A stretch of DNA of 64,000 bases from Strongylocentrotus purpuratus (Eukaryota > Echinodermata > Echinoidea > Camarodonta > Strongylocentrotidae). The stretch is taken from NCBI RefSeq assembly GCF_000002235.5, contig NW_022145541.1:248001-312000 (forward strand), written 5' to 3'. This document shows positions 1 through 11,210 of this stretch, one piece after another; position 1 is the first letter of the stretch; each line of letters starts with the position of its first letter. The translations under genes and the position numbers were made by a program. The notes under the pieces were generated by a model that worked only from the letters and a program-made list of their open reading frames with translations, had not been told where the DNA came from and ran no database searches.

Positions 1-486
1 AAGAAAGTTTGTTTCGTTCGATCAGGATTATTTGCTTATCCTTGGTAATTAATTGGGTAACAAGATTTAAAAAATGTCAGTGACCAATTGCCCCAATTGG
101 CCTTGCATAATTTTCCCCACTGGTTTGTAGTTTTTGTTAAAGGCTCACATACTATGCTTCTAAAGTTCTAATATAACTGGAGGCCACCCCTTTCTGTTTA
201 CTAATATACTAAGGTTACTACTGGTATAGTCGAATCTGAAAAGTTCCCTTCTTTACTAAAACACCAAATGATGAACAGGAAAATCTCATTCAGTATACTT
301 TGTTTTGTTATATTGGAGCAAAAAGGATTGTCTCAAATGATATAATATTTGCTTTGGTATCAGGAAATATACCACAATAACACCATGTATTAGAGTAACA
401 GGTACATATGAGTTTTATAACTAACGACCGTACTCTGTCCTAATTAATAATCAACAGATAGTAGGCTTCAAAAGCTCACATAGATG
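1..486. other. AT-rich sequence, nothing recognised
   Basis: No exon, RNA gene or repeat boundary is recognisable. It would lie in a ceramide synthase intron if that gene continues to the left, which is expected but not visible. Confidence 0.5.
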
Positions 487-930
487 CACGTATCATCATA
501 TATCTATGTGCAAATATTGATACTGGTCATATTACTATCTTGAGAAGTTGGGATTAAGTTTTCCCCTTGTTAAAAATAATCTGATAATTTGAAAGATAGT
601 AGTTTAGTCGCACGTATCATCATACATGTTTGTGTGCAAATATTGACACTGGTCATTATGCTACTAATCAGGGAAAAATACTTTTAAAATTTTGGGGGCT
701 ACTTTACAAGCTTGCTTGCATGAAAATAACACTCTTCAATTTGTTTTGCATTGAACTCTATTCGAGTTTTTTTGGGCTCTTTTATGACTTTCAGGGGCTC
801 TTTTTGGCATTTCAGGGGCTATTTCGCCTCGTGCCCTCGTGCCCCTGTGTATTTTTCCCCCTGAGTACTAATATTTAACCTCTTGAGTCTTGGGATTAGG
901 TCTTCCCCTTGTTAAAAATAATCTGATACC
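487..930. repeat. Duplicated segment split by a small element
   Basis: Phrases such as GCACGTATCATCATA and GTGCAAATATTGA occur near 495 and again near 611. A phrase ending CCCCTTGTTAAAAATAATC occurs near 563 and again near 904. This is a local imperfect duplication, and the hAT-like element at 669-863 sits inside one copy. Confidence 0.6.
669..863. mobile_element. hAT-like MITE, copy 1
   Basis: The element begins CAGGGAAAAATA and ends with the near-inverse TATTTTTCCCCCTG. The flanks share TACTAAT, offset by two bases on the right. A second copy at 19311-19478 has a perfect 8-bp target duplication. CAGGG-type ends with 8-bp duplications fit the hAT superfamily. There is no coding capacity. 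Confidence 0.65.
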
Positions 931-1396
931 CAGGGTCAGGTTTAGTTGAACATTGATGACAGGTTGAAAAACAGAAAACACATGATTGCATTCACTATAA
1001 AACACCTTTTACAACTCTCAAATCAAGTAATCAACCCATTTATCTCAAAGCTGGCAACATCTCAAAAAACAATAGAATTATCTTGCTCATTATCTCCCTA
1101 AGGACCTAATACAAATTTGATATTTGATAAGATGTATCGGTAATTGTAAGTCTTCACCTGCATGGACCAGGTAGTTAACGTATAAGGGCGGGTGTCTAGA
1201 CAGACAGTTCAACGCTGAAGTTAAACGTTCACTGTTCAGATTCAGATTTTTTTTTGCATTGCCAATTTGCCCTGCGCGTGTGCCTTTTTACACTAATTAC
1301 TATTATCATATTTAAGTATCAAATTGGTGGTTCCGAAAAAAATTGTTTCTGTGTATACCGTGTGCCTTCTCATTTCAGTCGGATCTATCATTGCAA

Positions 1397-1466
1397 ACTA
1401 GAGAGGGGGGGGGGGGGGTATGAAGCACCACTTTTTTAAATCAACCCCTCCCCCCCCCCCCCTCCC
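1397..1466. repeat. Facing poly-G and poly-C runs
   Basis: A G-run near 1403-1418 is followed about 30 bases later by a C-run near 1447-1462 that could pair with it. Run lengths are likely unreliable in an assembly. Confidence 0.6.
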
Positions 1467-1680
1467 CTCTCGAGAAAAAAAAACACTAAGTGAGACTTAC
1501 ATGTAGCTATCTTAGGTTCATCCAGCAATAGAAAAATAAAATATATTTAAAAAATAGAAAACTTTTTTTTTAAACGATGAAATACAAAGAAAATTAAAAA
1601 TAATGTACGGTATAGTTTATATGCATTATATTTTTTTACATTATTGTTATTGTTCATTCTCACATATTTTCTTGACTATC

Positions 1681-1916
1681 CTAGAATGTGGAACAAGTTG
1701 CCTGAACATCTGAAAAGCATAGGATCCTATAAAACCTTTATCAATTCTCTGAAAACATATCTCTAATTCACCACTTCATAAATAATAAGAATCATGAACT
1801 CAGTGCATTTTTCTTTTCTTTTCTTAAAGTGCATAGTGACATGCAATTTTGCCTATGTGTTATGCGCTATATAAAAATGTTTAATTATTATTATCATTAT
1901 TATTATTAATGGTCAA
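1681..1916 (+). mobile_element. LINE 3' end, CR1/L2-like
   Basis: One frame reads as the usual end of CR1/L2-type ORF2 (MWNKLPEHLKS followed by YKTFINSLKTYLF and a stop). The 3' tail holds GCGCTATATAAA and then ATT-rich repeats. Only the extreme 3' end is present, as in a 5'-truncated insertion. Confidence 0.7.
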
Positions 1917-2321
1917 ACCATATTATGTCGATAGAAAACTAAGGAATTAAAAGTAAACAAAGAAATACAAATAAAATATGAACTAGCATTTTGTTTGTAC
2001 TGGGACCTACTAAATATGTATCTATGTGAAGTTGAACTTCTCACCAAACTAATTTTCCAACCATTTTATAATGTAAAAGTAACTGCAAAAGAAGTAGGTT
2101 TACTGGTATGTTTTGAACATTTTGACCCCAAAATGCATTTTATATTAGCTAGATCTACCGGTAGTTATTACATAAGTTTAAGAAATAAATTAATTATAAA
2201 AAAATAAAGCAAAATATTGAAACAAATATTGTTGTCATGTTGTTCAGTATTCCCCTTTGGCTTTTCAATATGTGTACCAAATTTCATCTTCATATCACCA
2301 ACCATATCCAAGATCTTAGCC

Positions 2322-2365
2322 TAAGGGGGGGGGGGTGTCATGATCATGATGCCCCCCCCCCCCCA
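2322..2365. repeat. Poly-G / poly-C palindrome
   Basis: A G-run (2325-2335) faces a C-run (2352-2364) across TGTCATGATCATGAT. The right side (GATG, C-run, AGCC) matches the right end of the element at 53171-53970, so this may be a relic of that family. Confidence 0.6.
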
Positions 2366-2631
2366 GCCCCTGGCCTGATTAGTCTTAGAAACCCTCGAAA
2401 TACCTGACCTTGTTTAAGGGTTAAGGCTATTTAACCTTATCCATGCAGACTAAACCCATGTTATTGGTGAACATTTATCAAACAGTAACACTACAGTTAA
2501 ATTTAATATAAGTGACAGTCTATTGTTCATGAATTACCGACCCGACGCGCCAGGGTTCGTTACGCCATGGTAACTCCACGCGGCGGTGTAGGCCTAAACA
2601 CCCACCGAAAAGCAAAATAAGAGCCACTTAC

Positions 2632-2801
2632 CGTTCGAAAGCAGTGCGGATGAGAAGAAGAGCAACGGCTAACGGAAAAATTACAGAAAGATCATTAATC
2701 CGGGGATAAACGGCCTTGTCAGTGTTTTTAAGGTCTGACCATGAAACATTAGATGGTAGCCAAAACCATTCACTCCAAATCCAAGATGTTTCAGCAGCCA
2801 T
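2632..2801 (-). CDS. Ceramide synthase (CERS5/6-like), first coding exon
   Basis: Ceramide synthases are multi-pass ER membrane enzymes that acylate sphingoid bases with fatty acyl-CoA to give dihydroceramide. The exon encodes 56 residues plus two bases of an Arg codon. WSEWFWLPSNVSWSDL matches the animal CERS N-terminus (W-ERFWLP-NV-WADL in vertebrate CERS5/6). A hydrophobic stretch, FPLAVALLLIRTAFER, then forms the first membrane segment and ends at the family's F-ER motif. I chose the ATG at 2799-2801 because the frame upstream has only a TTG. The exon ends at a strong GTAAGT donor. The next exon, expected to start with a KPCA-like motif, was not seen before the left edge. The gene diverges from ACLY. 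The family is clear; the paralogue is not. Confidence 0.85.
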
Positions 2802-2934
2802 TATGACTGTCAATTTTCGAAATTGGCACTTCTCAGCTCCCGAGAAAGAAACTGACTTGGTCCTCCTTGATATCCTCCGAGGAGCTAGCTCAGTGCAGCA
2901 GGCTCAATCAATTTGTTTGTTGTCAATGTGTGTG

Positions 2935-3118
2935 TGTATTGGGTTTTTACAGACGTGTATCAATCAGATATGATTATTTACGTCTGGGACCGACCTTTAA
3001 ACGTCACCATCCGAAAGACGTGACTCAGTTTCGAACCTGCGTCCTCGGCTGAATCAGTTTGTAACTTCCACTTTTTAGCTGGATTACAGGCGCACGCCAC
3101 AACGCCTAGTTGATTAGT
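2935..3118 (-). mobile_element. SINE-like repeat with a 7SL-like head
   Basis: On the minus strand, 3108-3078 reads GTGGCGTGCGCCTGTAATCC then AGCT, closely like the 5' Alu domain of 7SL RNA (GTGGCGCGTGCCTGTAGTCC, CAGCT). A B-box-like GCAGGTTCGAAACTG lies at 3040-3026. Past it is a block (CGGATGGTGACGTTTAAAGG then TCGGTCCC) like the GACGTTAAA block of other invertebrate SINEs. It lies about 135 bp upstream of the ceramide synthase start. Confidence 0.5.
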
Positions 3119-6100
3119 GTCTGTTTGTTTTAGATGGCGCTCTTCAAAATCGTGTATGGTGTACGTAAATGTCTATCGTAACTTGTCATCACGGCATTTA
3201 TCTTGACCAGATTGGGATTGTTTTTTTTTAATAATAATAATCTCCAGTCCTTTTCTATTATTGAATTTCAGTCTTAAACTGTATTTATTCGTACAAATGT
3301 GAAAGTCCTAGACTTCCTTGACCCTTTAGGCAATAAGTGATTGTGGTGATAATTATTTTTTCTACATGGTTTATCACGTGTCATTAATAATAACAAGATG
3401 ATATATAGTTGATAAATAGCGGTATTCTTAGAAGTTGATGATTTACAATATGACGTCATGTTCTAAATAACTGAGGTTAAACAATTTGACGTACCTATAC
3501 ATTTTTCAATCTGACAGGATCTTCCTCAGTATAGTCAACGGAAAAAATAATACAAGTAAAAAGCCTTAAGTCAGTATAGACCTTTAAACATAACCCCTAA
3601 CACTTTCATGCGGGTTTTTTTGTGTGTGGGGGGGGGGGGGGGGGTAAATAAAAAGGGATCAAATATTGTTGTCCCTGACAACTATACATAATAGAAATGA
3701 TTTCGGCAAGTTCATTATCATCATTATTACTGGGACGATTACGTAGAAAGGGGACCCGTGGTCCCACCAGAAATACTGTATAACATGAATTTTTGTCTTC
3801 ATACCTATCTCGAGGGTGAGGGAAATTTGATATTAATATGATAAGAATTTCTTATGGCTGTAGGCTAGAGCAGAGTCCACTATACAAGACATTTTTGTCG
3901 GAAAATTGAAGTCCACTCCTGGCACGGTGCATGAGTGACAACACCAGTCTGTTATTGGGTGACACCCGAATGGTGTCAATATTGTCAAATTTCCCATGAA
4001 AACCTATATCTTTTCATTTTTAATTTTCATTTCATTTATTTTCATATTTCTCATGTTACATATACATTTCAAAATAAAGTACAAGTTTGTTTTTTGGTGT
4101 GTGATAAAATAACAATCAATAATACAAAATAAATAACAAAGATAAATGGTCAATAGAGTACTGATTTAACTGAGAGAAATACGTGAAAACAAGCTTGTCA
4201 AGCTGTAGGCCCCGGTGAAATAATTATGGTAATGAATGGAGGACGGATATAGTGACCAAAAAAAATAAAAAGGGAAAGATAAAAGAAACATAATTATGAG
4301 CCAGTAAAGTTTACTACGCAATGACTCTGTACACCCTGCATGGTGGTCAAAAGGGATAGTCAGAAAGGTGGCGCTGTTCAACTATTGCTCATCGGTTTAT
4401 GTCCTCAGAAAGTCCCATTTGCAGGTCAAAAAATGAAAAGGTTGAATTCAAACGGCATTTGAAAGACAATACTTATTAAGAACTTCCCTCAAAACCTAAG
4501 GGTTTGACAGTGAAGTCTAGAAAGTAAACGGGTTTCCTAGCATTAGTTGAATACTAGGACACTGCTAACGATTATATAATATATGACTTATTCAAAATTC
4601 CTGCAAAGTTCTATAGAATTTGATGTTGGCTGCAAAAGATCTTAAACGTGTCGTGCAAAATAGACGGCATAGTGAAAGAATTATGGTCTGAATAAACGAG
4701 GGGGGGGGGGGAGAAGAAAAAAAGGGGGGAAAAAGAAGAAGAAAAGTAAAACAGTAAAACGGCGCGATTTTTTGGAAAAACCTGGATCCGCCACTGCGTC
4801 AACCCCCTCCCCCCTTCCTTGGCAAAAAGCTAGATCCGTCCCTGGCGGGATCTGGGCAGTCCCATCCTGATGTTAAGTTCGTTTTTGCTATTTAAAAGGA
4901 GCTGAAAAATGAGAGGAACAGGCCAGTGAGAGTTTGAGCAAATTCTGATTTAAAGTAAGAAAGCTTTGAGTTTTGAAAGTTGCGATCAATCAAAAAAAAA
5001 ATTCCAGGGAACTCTGTCACGTATCTTGCGAATTCCGCTCCCATTTTGCTCTGTACTAAAACACAATTAAAAAATTTCCCTCAAGAAAATGTTCGACCAT
5101 ACATGCAACATCAATGTAATTATTGCAAATATTTTTCTTCCCAACCCCTGTATGGAAACAAATATATTCCGTCATCTATTGTATGTATAGGCCTACACTG
5201 TATAGGAGAGGAGCTTAATTAATAGCCTAAATGTTGCGTACTATCTTTCCCCCTATAAAGACCTTCATGCTCCATAGCAATTTCATTTGCGGATCCATAC
5301 TCTTGCTGCAGGCGAGGGGGGGGGGGGGGCACACATACGAAGAAGAAACAATTGTGACAAGAAAACAAACCGGAAAACAAAAAAGAAACCAACAAAATTT
5401 ATTTCTTTTACTTAAAAAAAAACAACTCCTGACCAAACTTCCCAGACTATACAACAGCAGCAGAAAATGAAAATGAAAGCAAATTGCAAAAGTTTTACAA
5501 AAGACATTTAAAAAGTTCGTCCTGCTGTTTTGGGGGTCTGACATGAGTTTCGGGAGGGGGTGTCACCGCACCCCTTCACCTCTCTGGACCACGCCCCTGG
5601 ATGGTGGATGGATAGGCCGAGTACCGTTTTAATTTTTTAGTCTACACCGACGGACCCATTTTTACACTGCGACGAGTCATAAAATTGATGATAGTGTGAA
5701 GTTCAAATTTGTATATCAAAATTACCTATGCATACGTTCTATTTTATCTCGTTTCAATAACTGTTTCTCTCAAAATCAAAACCAACAACTTTATGTTGTT
5801 TACTTGTTGTGTATTTTGTCAAAAGTTGAAAATAAGTAACTCAGGGTCTTCATCAAAGACTAGGTAAGGTCACCGATCATTCGATCATGATGCATATAAT
5901 ACACACGCTTATCTCGCGTGATGACCGCTTGTCTTCTGCTAGAAGCTTCGCTGGATGTGGTCTGAGGATCCCGAGTGTTACGTTAAAAACCTTGTTTTTA
6001 CTGCAAATCCAGATATTCAGTGAGTATAGAGAAAACATTTTATTTATTTGGTATATTCTAAAGGCATTTATATGCATTGGCGTTTATAATGGAGTGAACT

Positions 6101-7461
6101 AAGACGTGAATTTGTGGTACTTTGTCGATGCTTTGTTGAATGATTTGTGCGTAATGTGCACATACCAACCCCCCAGAGCTCAACCGTGTGCAGGCTCTCA
6201 GTTTCTGGTAGCTCATCCGCAGCTCAGCTCAGCTCAGCTGCTTATAATTCACTGGCACTGCCATTGATGGCGCAATTAATGGCATTATTTAGATTATTTA
6301 AGCTTGTTGTCTATTAACATCGACTTTCTAGGTCATGAATGTAAAGTCAGTTATATCAGCATTATCTTGAAATAGGAAACCATCGTTCACTCCACACATT
6401 GACATTGCAGTGTTGGTGGACAGAGCTGAGTAGTGGCATGGCAGTGCTTCATGGCATCACAAGCATTATTGATATTAATACTATTTGCATTGCCAAGCCC
6501 ATGCCCTGGGCCTGGGCCTGGGCCATGGCCATGGTCTTTCTTTTCCCACCGGTAAGGTTATTATGGTAGGGCTGATAATTTACTGTAATATTACCTGAGT
6601 AGCTGGGCTGGGCAGGGGTGTTTAAAGTTTGTCCACATTAAAAAAAAGTTAAGATTTGAGAATGTGATATTCGATGCATGATTTTTCTCATTCTCCACAA
6701 ATTTGTATCATCAATTACAACCAAATGACAGCAACATTTTTAGAGTCTGACTGGAAATGAGTTCAACCAGAAAATGTGTAACCAAGAATTCTGGCGATAT
6801 TGCAATCTCAAAATTTGATGTCAGATCGGGGTCATAATAACAGCAAGTCCTTAATTCATGCATGAGAGCTTACATGTACAGCTGATAGATTTAGCTATCC
6901 ATCAAATTTGAAGGCAAGATAATTGCATACAGTAGATTTTAAGGCAAAATATTATCCAATCAGTTGTTATCACTTGGATGATATCAAGTAAAGATTTCCA
7001 GACCCTTGTCAATGATGATAAATTCCATTTTTATCTTAATGGATGCAAAAGACTGCAAAATTTGTTGATCTTTAGTCAATAATTTCATAATTTCTCACCA
7101 AATTTTAAAGAAAATGTTGGCACTAGCTTTTTACAAGCTAAAGTATGGATCTGTGCGCAATCTTGGGTCATGTGCAGAGTACATTTACGGTCACACTACC
7201 ATACTATTTTGGGGGGCATAGATTTGTTCTAACTTTCTGAAAGCTTCAGGCTCTTATTGAATATCAATGGTCTTTGGACCATTTCCAACTGGTCAACAGA
7301 TCTTTGGGCAGAAGGGTCCCATACTGCACTTCCAAACTCCATTAATGGAGGAACAAGGGCCTTGAACGCCAGGGTCTTTGGCTGCGTTTATCGACCAGAT
7401 TTTTGGCTAGAATCAGGTTTCTCAAACGTCTTTCAGGCAAATTTAGAAGGTGATAAACGCA
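3119..7461. other. Intergenic sequence, no gene recognised
   Basis: This stretch holds a G-run at 3629-3645. Near 4690-4860 and 5290-5600 are G/C-rich repeat fragments (CCTGGATCCGCCACTG; CACGCCCCTGG). An AGCTC-rich short repeat lies near 6220-6240 and a GGGCCT/GGCCAT repeat near 6500-6530. The non-coding first exon of ACLY could lie here or further right, but no donor could be assigned to it. Confidence 0.4.
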
Positions 7462-7518
7462 AAGCCTTTTTATGCCTCCGCCACCGAAGGTGGTGCCGGA
7501 GGCATCATGTTTTCGGGT

Positions 7519-7601
7519 TGTCCGTCCGTACGTCCGTCCGTCCGTCCGTACGTCCGTCCGTCCGTCCGTCCGTCCGTCCGTCCGTCCGTCCGTCCGTCCC
7601 G
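7519..7601. repeat. (TCCG)n microsatellite
   Basis: About twenty TCCG units with two TACG interruptions. Short open frames across it are translation artefacts. Confidence 0.95.
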
Positions 7602-7602
7602 T

Positions 7603-8822
7603 TTGACCGTTATCACAATATCTCAAGAACCATTTAAGATTTAAACTTAAGACTCAGGAATAGTATTTATCACCATAGGAAGACGATCTGATTAGATTTT
7701 GGAGTACGTAGGTCAAAGGTCACAGGTCACAGAGGTCAACTTATGAAATTCCTTGTATTGAGTTTGTTAGCGCGATATCTCAAGAACCATTTGAGATTTA
7801 AACTTAAGACTCGGGAATAGTATTTATCACCATAGGAAGACGATCTGATTAGATTTTGGAGTACGTAGGTCAAAGGTCACAGGTCACAGAGGTCAACTTA
7901 TGAAATTCCTTGTATTGAGTTTGTTAGCGCGATATCTCAAGAACCATTTGAGATTTAAACTTCAAACTTAAGGATAGTATGTATCACCATAGGAAGACGA
8001 TCTGATTAGATTTTGGAGCACGTATGTCAAAGGTCAAGGGTCACAGAGGTCAACTTATGAAATTCCATATATTGAGATTGTTATCATGATATCTCAAGAA
8101 CCACTGGAGATTTAAACTTCAAACTTAGTGATAGTGTGTATCACTATAGGAAAACAATCTGATTAGATTTTGGAGCACGTATGTCAAAGGTCAAGGGTCA
8201 CAGAGGTCAACTTATGAAATTCCATACATTGAGATTGTTATGATATCTCAAGAACCACTGGAGATGTAAAAACTTCAAACTTAAGGATAGTATGTATCAC
8301 CATAGGAAGACGATCTGATTAGATTTTGGAGCACGTAGGTCAAAGGTCAAGGGTCACAGAGGTCAACTTATGAAATTCCATACATTGAGATTGTTATCAT
8401 AATATCTCAAGAACCACTGGAGATTTAAACTTCAAACTTAATGATAGTGTGTATCACCATAGGAAGACAATCTGATTAGATTTTGGAGCACGTAGGTCAA
8501 AGGTCAAGGGTCACAGAGGTCAACTTATGAAATTCCATACATTGAGATCGTTATCGCGATATCTCAAGAACCACTGGAGAATTTTCACTTCAAACTTAAT
8601 GATAGTATGTATCACCATATCATAATATCTCAAGAACCACTGGAGATTTAAACTTCAAACTTAATGATAGTGTGTATCACCATAGGAAGACAATCTGATT
8701 AGATTTTGGAGCACGTAGGTCAAAGGTCAAGGGTCACAGAGGTCAACTTATGAAATTCCATACATTGAGATTGTTATCATGATATCTCAAGAACCACTGG
8801 AGATTTAAACTCCAAACTTGTT
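7603..8822. repeat. 157-bp tandem array with AGGTCA half-sites
   Basis: Landmark positions at 7710, 7867, 8024, 8181, 8337, 8494 and 8717 give a period of 156-157 bp. A partial extra unit sits before the last landmark. Each unit has ATATCTCAAGAACC, GATCTGATTAGATTTTGGAG (or a close variant) and GGTCACAGAGGTCAACTTAT. Units 1, 2, 5, 6 and 7 carry exact AGGTCAAAGGTCA, a direct repeat of nuclear-receptor half-sites spaced by one base. Confidence 0.9.
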
Positions 8823-9237
8823 TAAATTGCTCTATGGCGGAGGCATCATTTTCGACTGCGCGCAGTCAAAATTCCATCTAGTTTAAAGGGCTTTAGATAT
8901 GGGCATATCTAAAGACGCAAAAAGGTGTGTTTTGTATGTGACATACAGCCAGAATCATGTTTCTGAGAGATCGATAAACGCAAAGCTGTTTTGAACCTCA
9001 CATACAAATAGGACCACCCAGGTGTTGTGTACAAGCATGTGTGTGAAGTTGACCTCCGAGAAACTGTCTGCTTCCCGGGTCAAAACAGCTGGGCAGACAC
9101 AAGGCCTTTTTTTTTAATCGTGAAGGGACGATAAACGCGACATCCCGCAAATCACGATCGTATAGTGGGGTATGATAGTGGGGTTCAATAGTGGGGTACG
9201 ATATGTACATATCTAGTGGCAAGCCCCGATAAACGCG

Positions 9238-9930
9238 CCCTTTATTGCAGGAGATTTTTATCTTCAGATTTCTCTTGAGGAAAGCAAGGGTGTTGCTTGC
9301 TTTCTGGCAGGTGCTGGCGATGTGCTGATTCCACTTCAGGTCCTGTGTGATGGTGATGCCAAGGTACTTGGTGGGTGTCACAGAGTCCAGAGCAAAACCA
9401 TTCAGCAAGTACTGGTGGTTGATTGATGCAAGTTCTTTTCCTAAAGACAGTGATGACCTGGCATTTTTGGGTGTTTAGTTCCATCTTTCAGTCTGAAGCC
9501 CAGTTGCCTAAAGTGCATTTACAGCTTCTTGAAGGTCATTTGCATCTTGTTGTGTCTGGATGGTCAGATACATGATAGCATCATCAGCAAAGAGCCTGAC
9601 AGTCCAAGACATCTTGACTGGCAAGTCGTTAATGCTTTTGCTCAGCCTGTCTCTTTTCTTGATGAGCTGTCTTATCTTGTTGGTAATTCATGGAAGAAAG
9701 GAATTGCTGCTGCAAGACTGCAAGATGTGCAACTGTACCCCTCTTTTTATTCCAGTCTTGAAGGCAGTCCTGACAGATCATTGATAGTTCCACTGTCTGC
9801 CTTGTCCCAGTTAGCCTTAGAGTACTGTACATCAGAATCTTCCTACACACTTGCGGCCGTCTGGGAGATGGCATATCCAACTCCACGATAGGACAGTCGT
9901 GGTCTGAGACTTTGGGGACCACTTCCACAG
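9238..9930 (-). mobile_element. LINE remnant: endonuclease end joined to reverse transcriptase
   Basis: Reading down the minus strand from 9930, VVPKVSDHDCPIVELDM fits the end of an APE-type endonuclease with its SDH motif. A frame near 9650-9490 then gives INDLP and VRLFADDAIMYLTI, the catalytic ADD block of a non-LTR reverse transcriptase. A third frame at 9408-9240 gives KYLGITITQDLKWNQHI and ASNTLAFLKRNLK. The parts lie in different frames, and the region between the endonuclease and the YINDLP block is far shorter than normal. The copy is therefore internally deleted and frameshifted. It is Jockey/CR1-like. Confidence 0.8.
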
Positions 9931-10992
9931 ATATTCAACTGATATAATATGAGCTATTTATGAACTTTAAAGCTTCTAATTCTGAAGATGAATTGTTTGA
10001 TTTTATGAGGATGGTTTGGATAGAACTCTGGGAACTCTTTAGTAATTTAAAGCTAAATACTTTTCTTCTACATAAAAGTTGGAAGTGAGGTGTGTAAGAA
10101 TGTAAGCACACACATGTACCTATAAATGCAATGGAGAGAATACCATGACTCTGTTTTAAGACACTACCAGCCAAAAAAAGTTGCTGGTGTTACTTTCAAA
10201 CATCAACTTTTATTTGAGGGTACTTCCACAAGTAGACACACACATTCTTACATGCTAAACAAAGCTTCATAGCAACTTGATTCATTCATTGCCATTCAAT
10301 GCTGCATTGCCAACTCTACCTCATACGTGTGGCTGAAGATTGGAAATATTATTTGTGGGTGAATACAGTGCCAATCACAGGTATAAATGTTGTATGTTCT
10401 GTTGTTTGAACTGATTAATGTTTGGACCGAGTGTTACTAAAATCGTCACTCTACATGTAGTCTCATAGTACTGGCACTTGTGTGTCATCACTGAAAATGT
10501 CTCATTAGAAATACTGAAAATTCCTCACCAGTTACATGTACATTATCCATACTGAATATTGTTGAGGCAATGATTTAGTACCATTTAAAAAGAATAATAA
10601 GTTACATGCACATGTATATTTATAAGGCCTGCTTCTGTCATATGTACAAGTAACATATTTGAAATATGACTTGTGTCATCTATTTGTATAATGTTGGGTT
10701 GGACATAATCAGGCAGAAAAAGATGTGACTTTATCTCAAATAAACATTGGAAAGTTGTTTCAATGCCAGTCCTTGGACTTACAATGTTATGCTTTAATGT
10801 GCAATTCATTAACTTCACTTTCTTTTTCCATTCCTAGTACTCTACTTTCTGTTCATTAATACTCTGATGGATTCAAGATAAAAAGCTTTAGTATGTCAGT
10901 CTGCATTTATTGCGATTCCAATTTTGCTATAAAGCTGCCGCAGAATTATTTGAAATGTCCTTTCTCCTATTTTTCTCAAATTGTATTTTCAG
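9931..10992. other. Sequence upstream of ACLY exon 1, nothing recognised
   Basis: No repeat boundary, core promoter or coding segment could be assigned. Confidence 0.4.
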
Positions 10993-11057
10993 ATCAAGTC
11001 GCATCCTTTTCTCTTTCCTACTGAAACCCATCTGTGAGTAACTCAACCCACCTCAGG
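10993..11057 (+). other. ACLY: ACLY 5' UTR part of the first coding exon
   Basis: An acceptor-like TTGTATTTTCAG ends at 10992. The 65 bases up to the ATG would be 5' UTR, implying at least one upstream non-coding exon that I did not locate. Confidence 0.55.
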
Positions 11058-11210
11058 ATGTCAGCGAAAGCAATCCGAGAAGCAGGAGGTAAAGCCCTTC
11101 TGGGAAGGCATCTCAAATCAGCATCAGTCGCACCGTACCGTGGCGCCACGGTAACAGAGGAGGTTAACTGGGATGAACTCGTCAATGCAAACCCTTGGCT
11201 TCTGACAGAG
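11058..11210 (+). CDS. ACLY: ACLY coding exon 1
   Basis: Encodes residues 1-51 from [15 protein letters not shown] to NANPWLLTE and ends phase 0 at a GTGAGA donor. The initiator ATG at 11058 gives the conserved MSAKAI start. Confidence 0.95.

Larger units (their letters stand above)
7462..8884. mobile_element. Non-autonomous DNA element with central tandem array
   Basis: ATGCCTCCGCCA at 7472-7483 is matched in inverse at 8835-8846 (TGGCGGAGGCAT). The left end also folds on itself (7472-7505). Between the ends lie a TCCG microsatellite and about seven 157-bp units. The element has no coding capacity. Exact boundaries and family are uncertain. Confidence 0.6.

Noticed and set aside
2802-2813. 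Start of the ceramide synthase exon at 2813
   Set aside because: That codon is TTG; the first ATG is at 2799-2801 and matches the usual N-terminus length.
5227-5544. Minus-strand 105-codon open frame
   Set aside because: Hydrophobic low-complexity translation with no start context, splice sites or homology that I recognise.
7257-7644. Open frames with RPSV/TDGR repeats
   Set aside because: Translation of the TCCG microsatellite at the left of a transposable element.
7603-8822. CRISPR-like array
   Set aside because: The 157-bp units are contiguous diverged tandem repeats inside a eukaryotic transposable element, with no repeat-spacer alternation.
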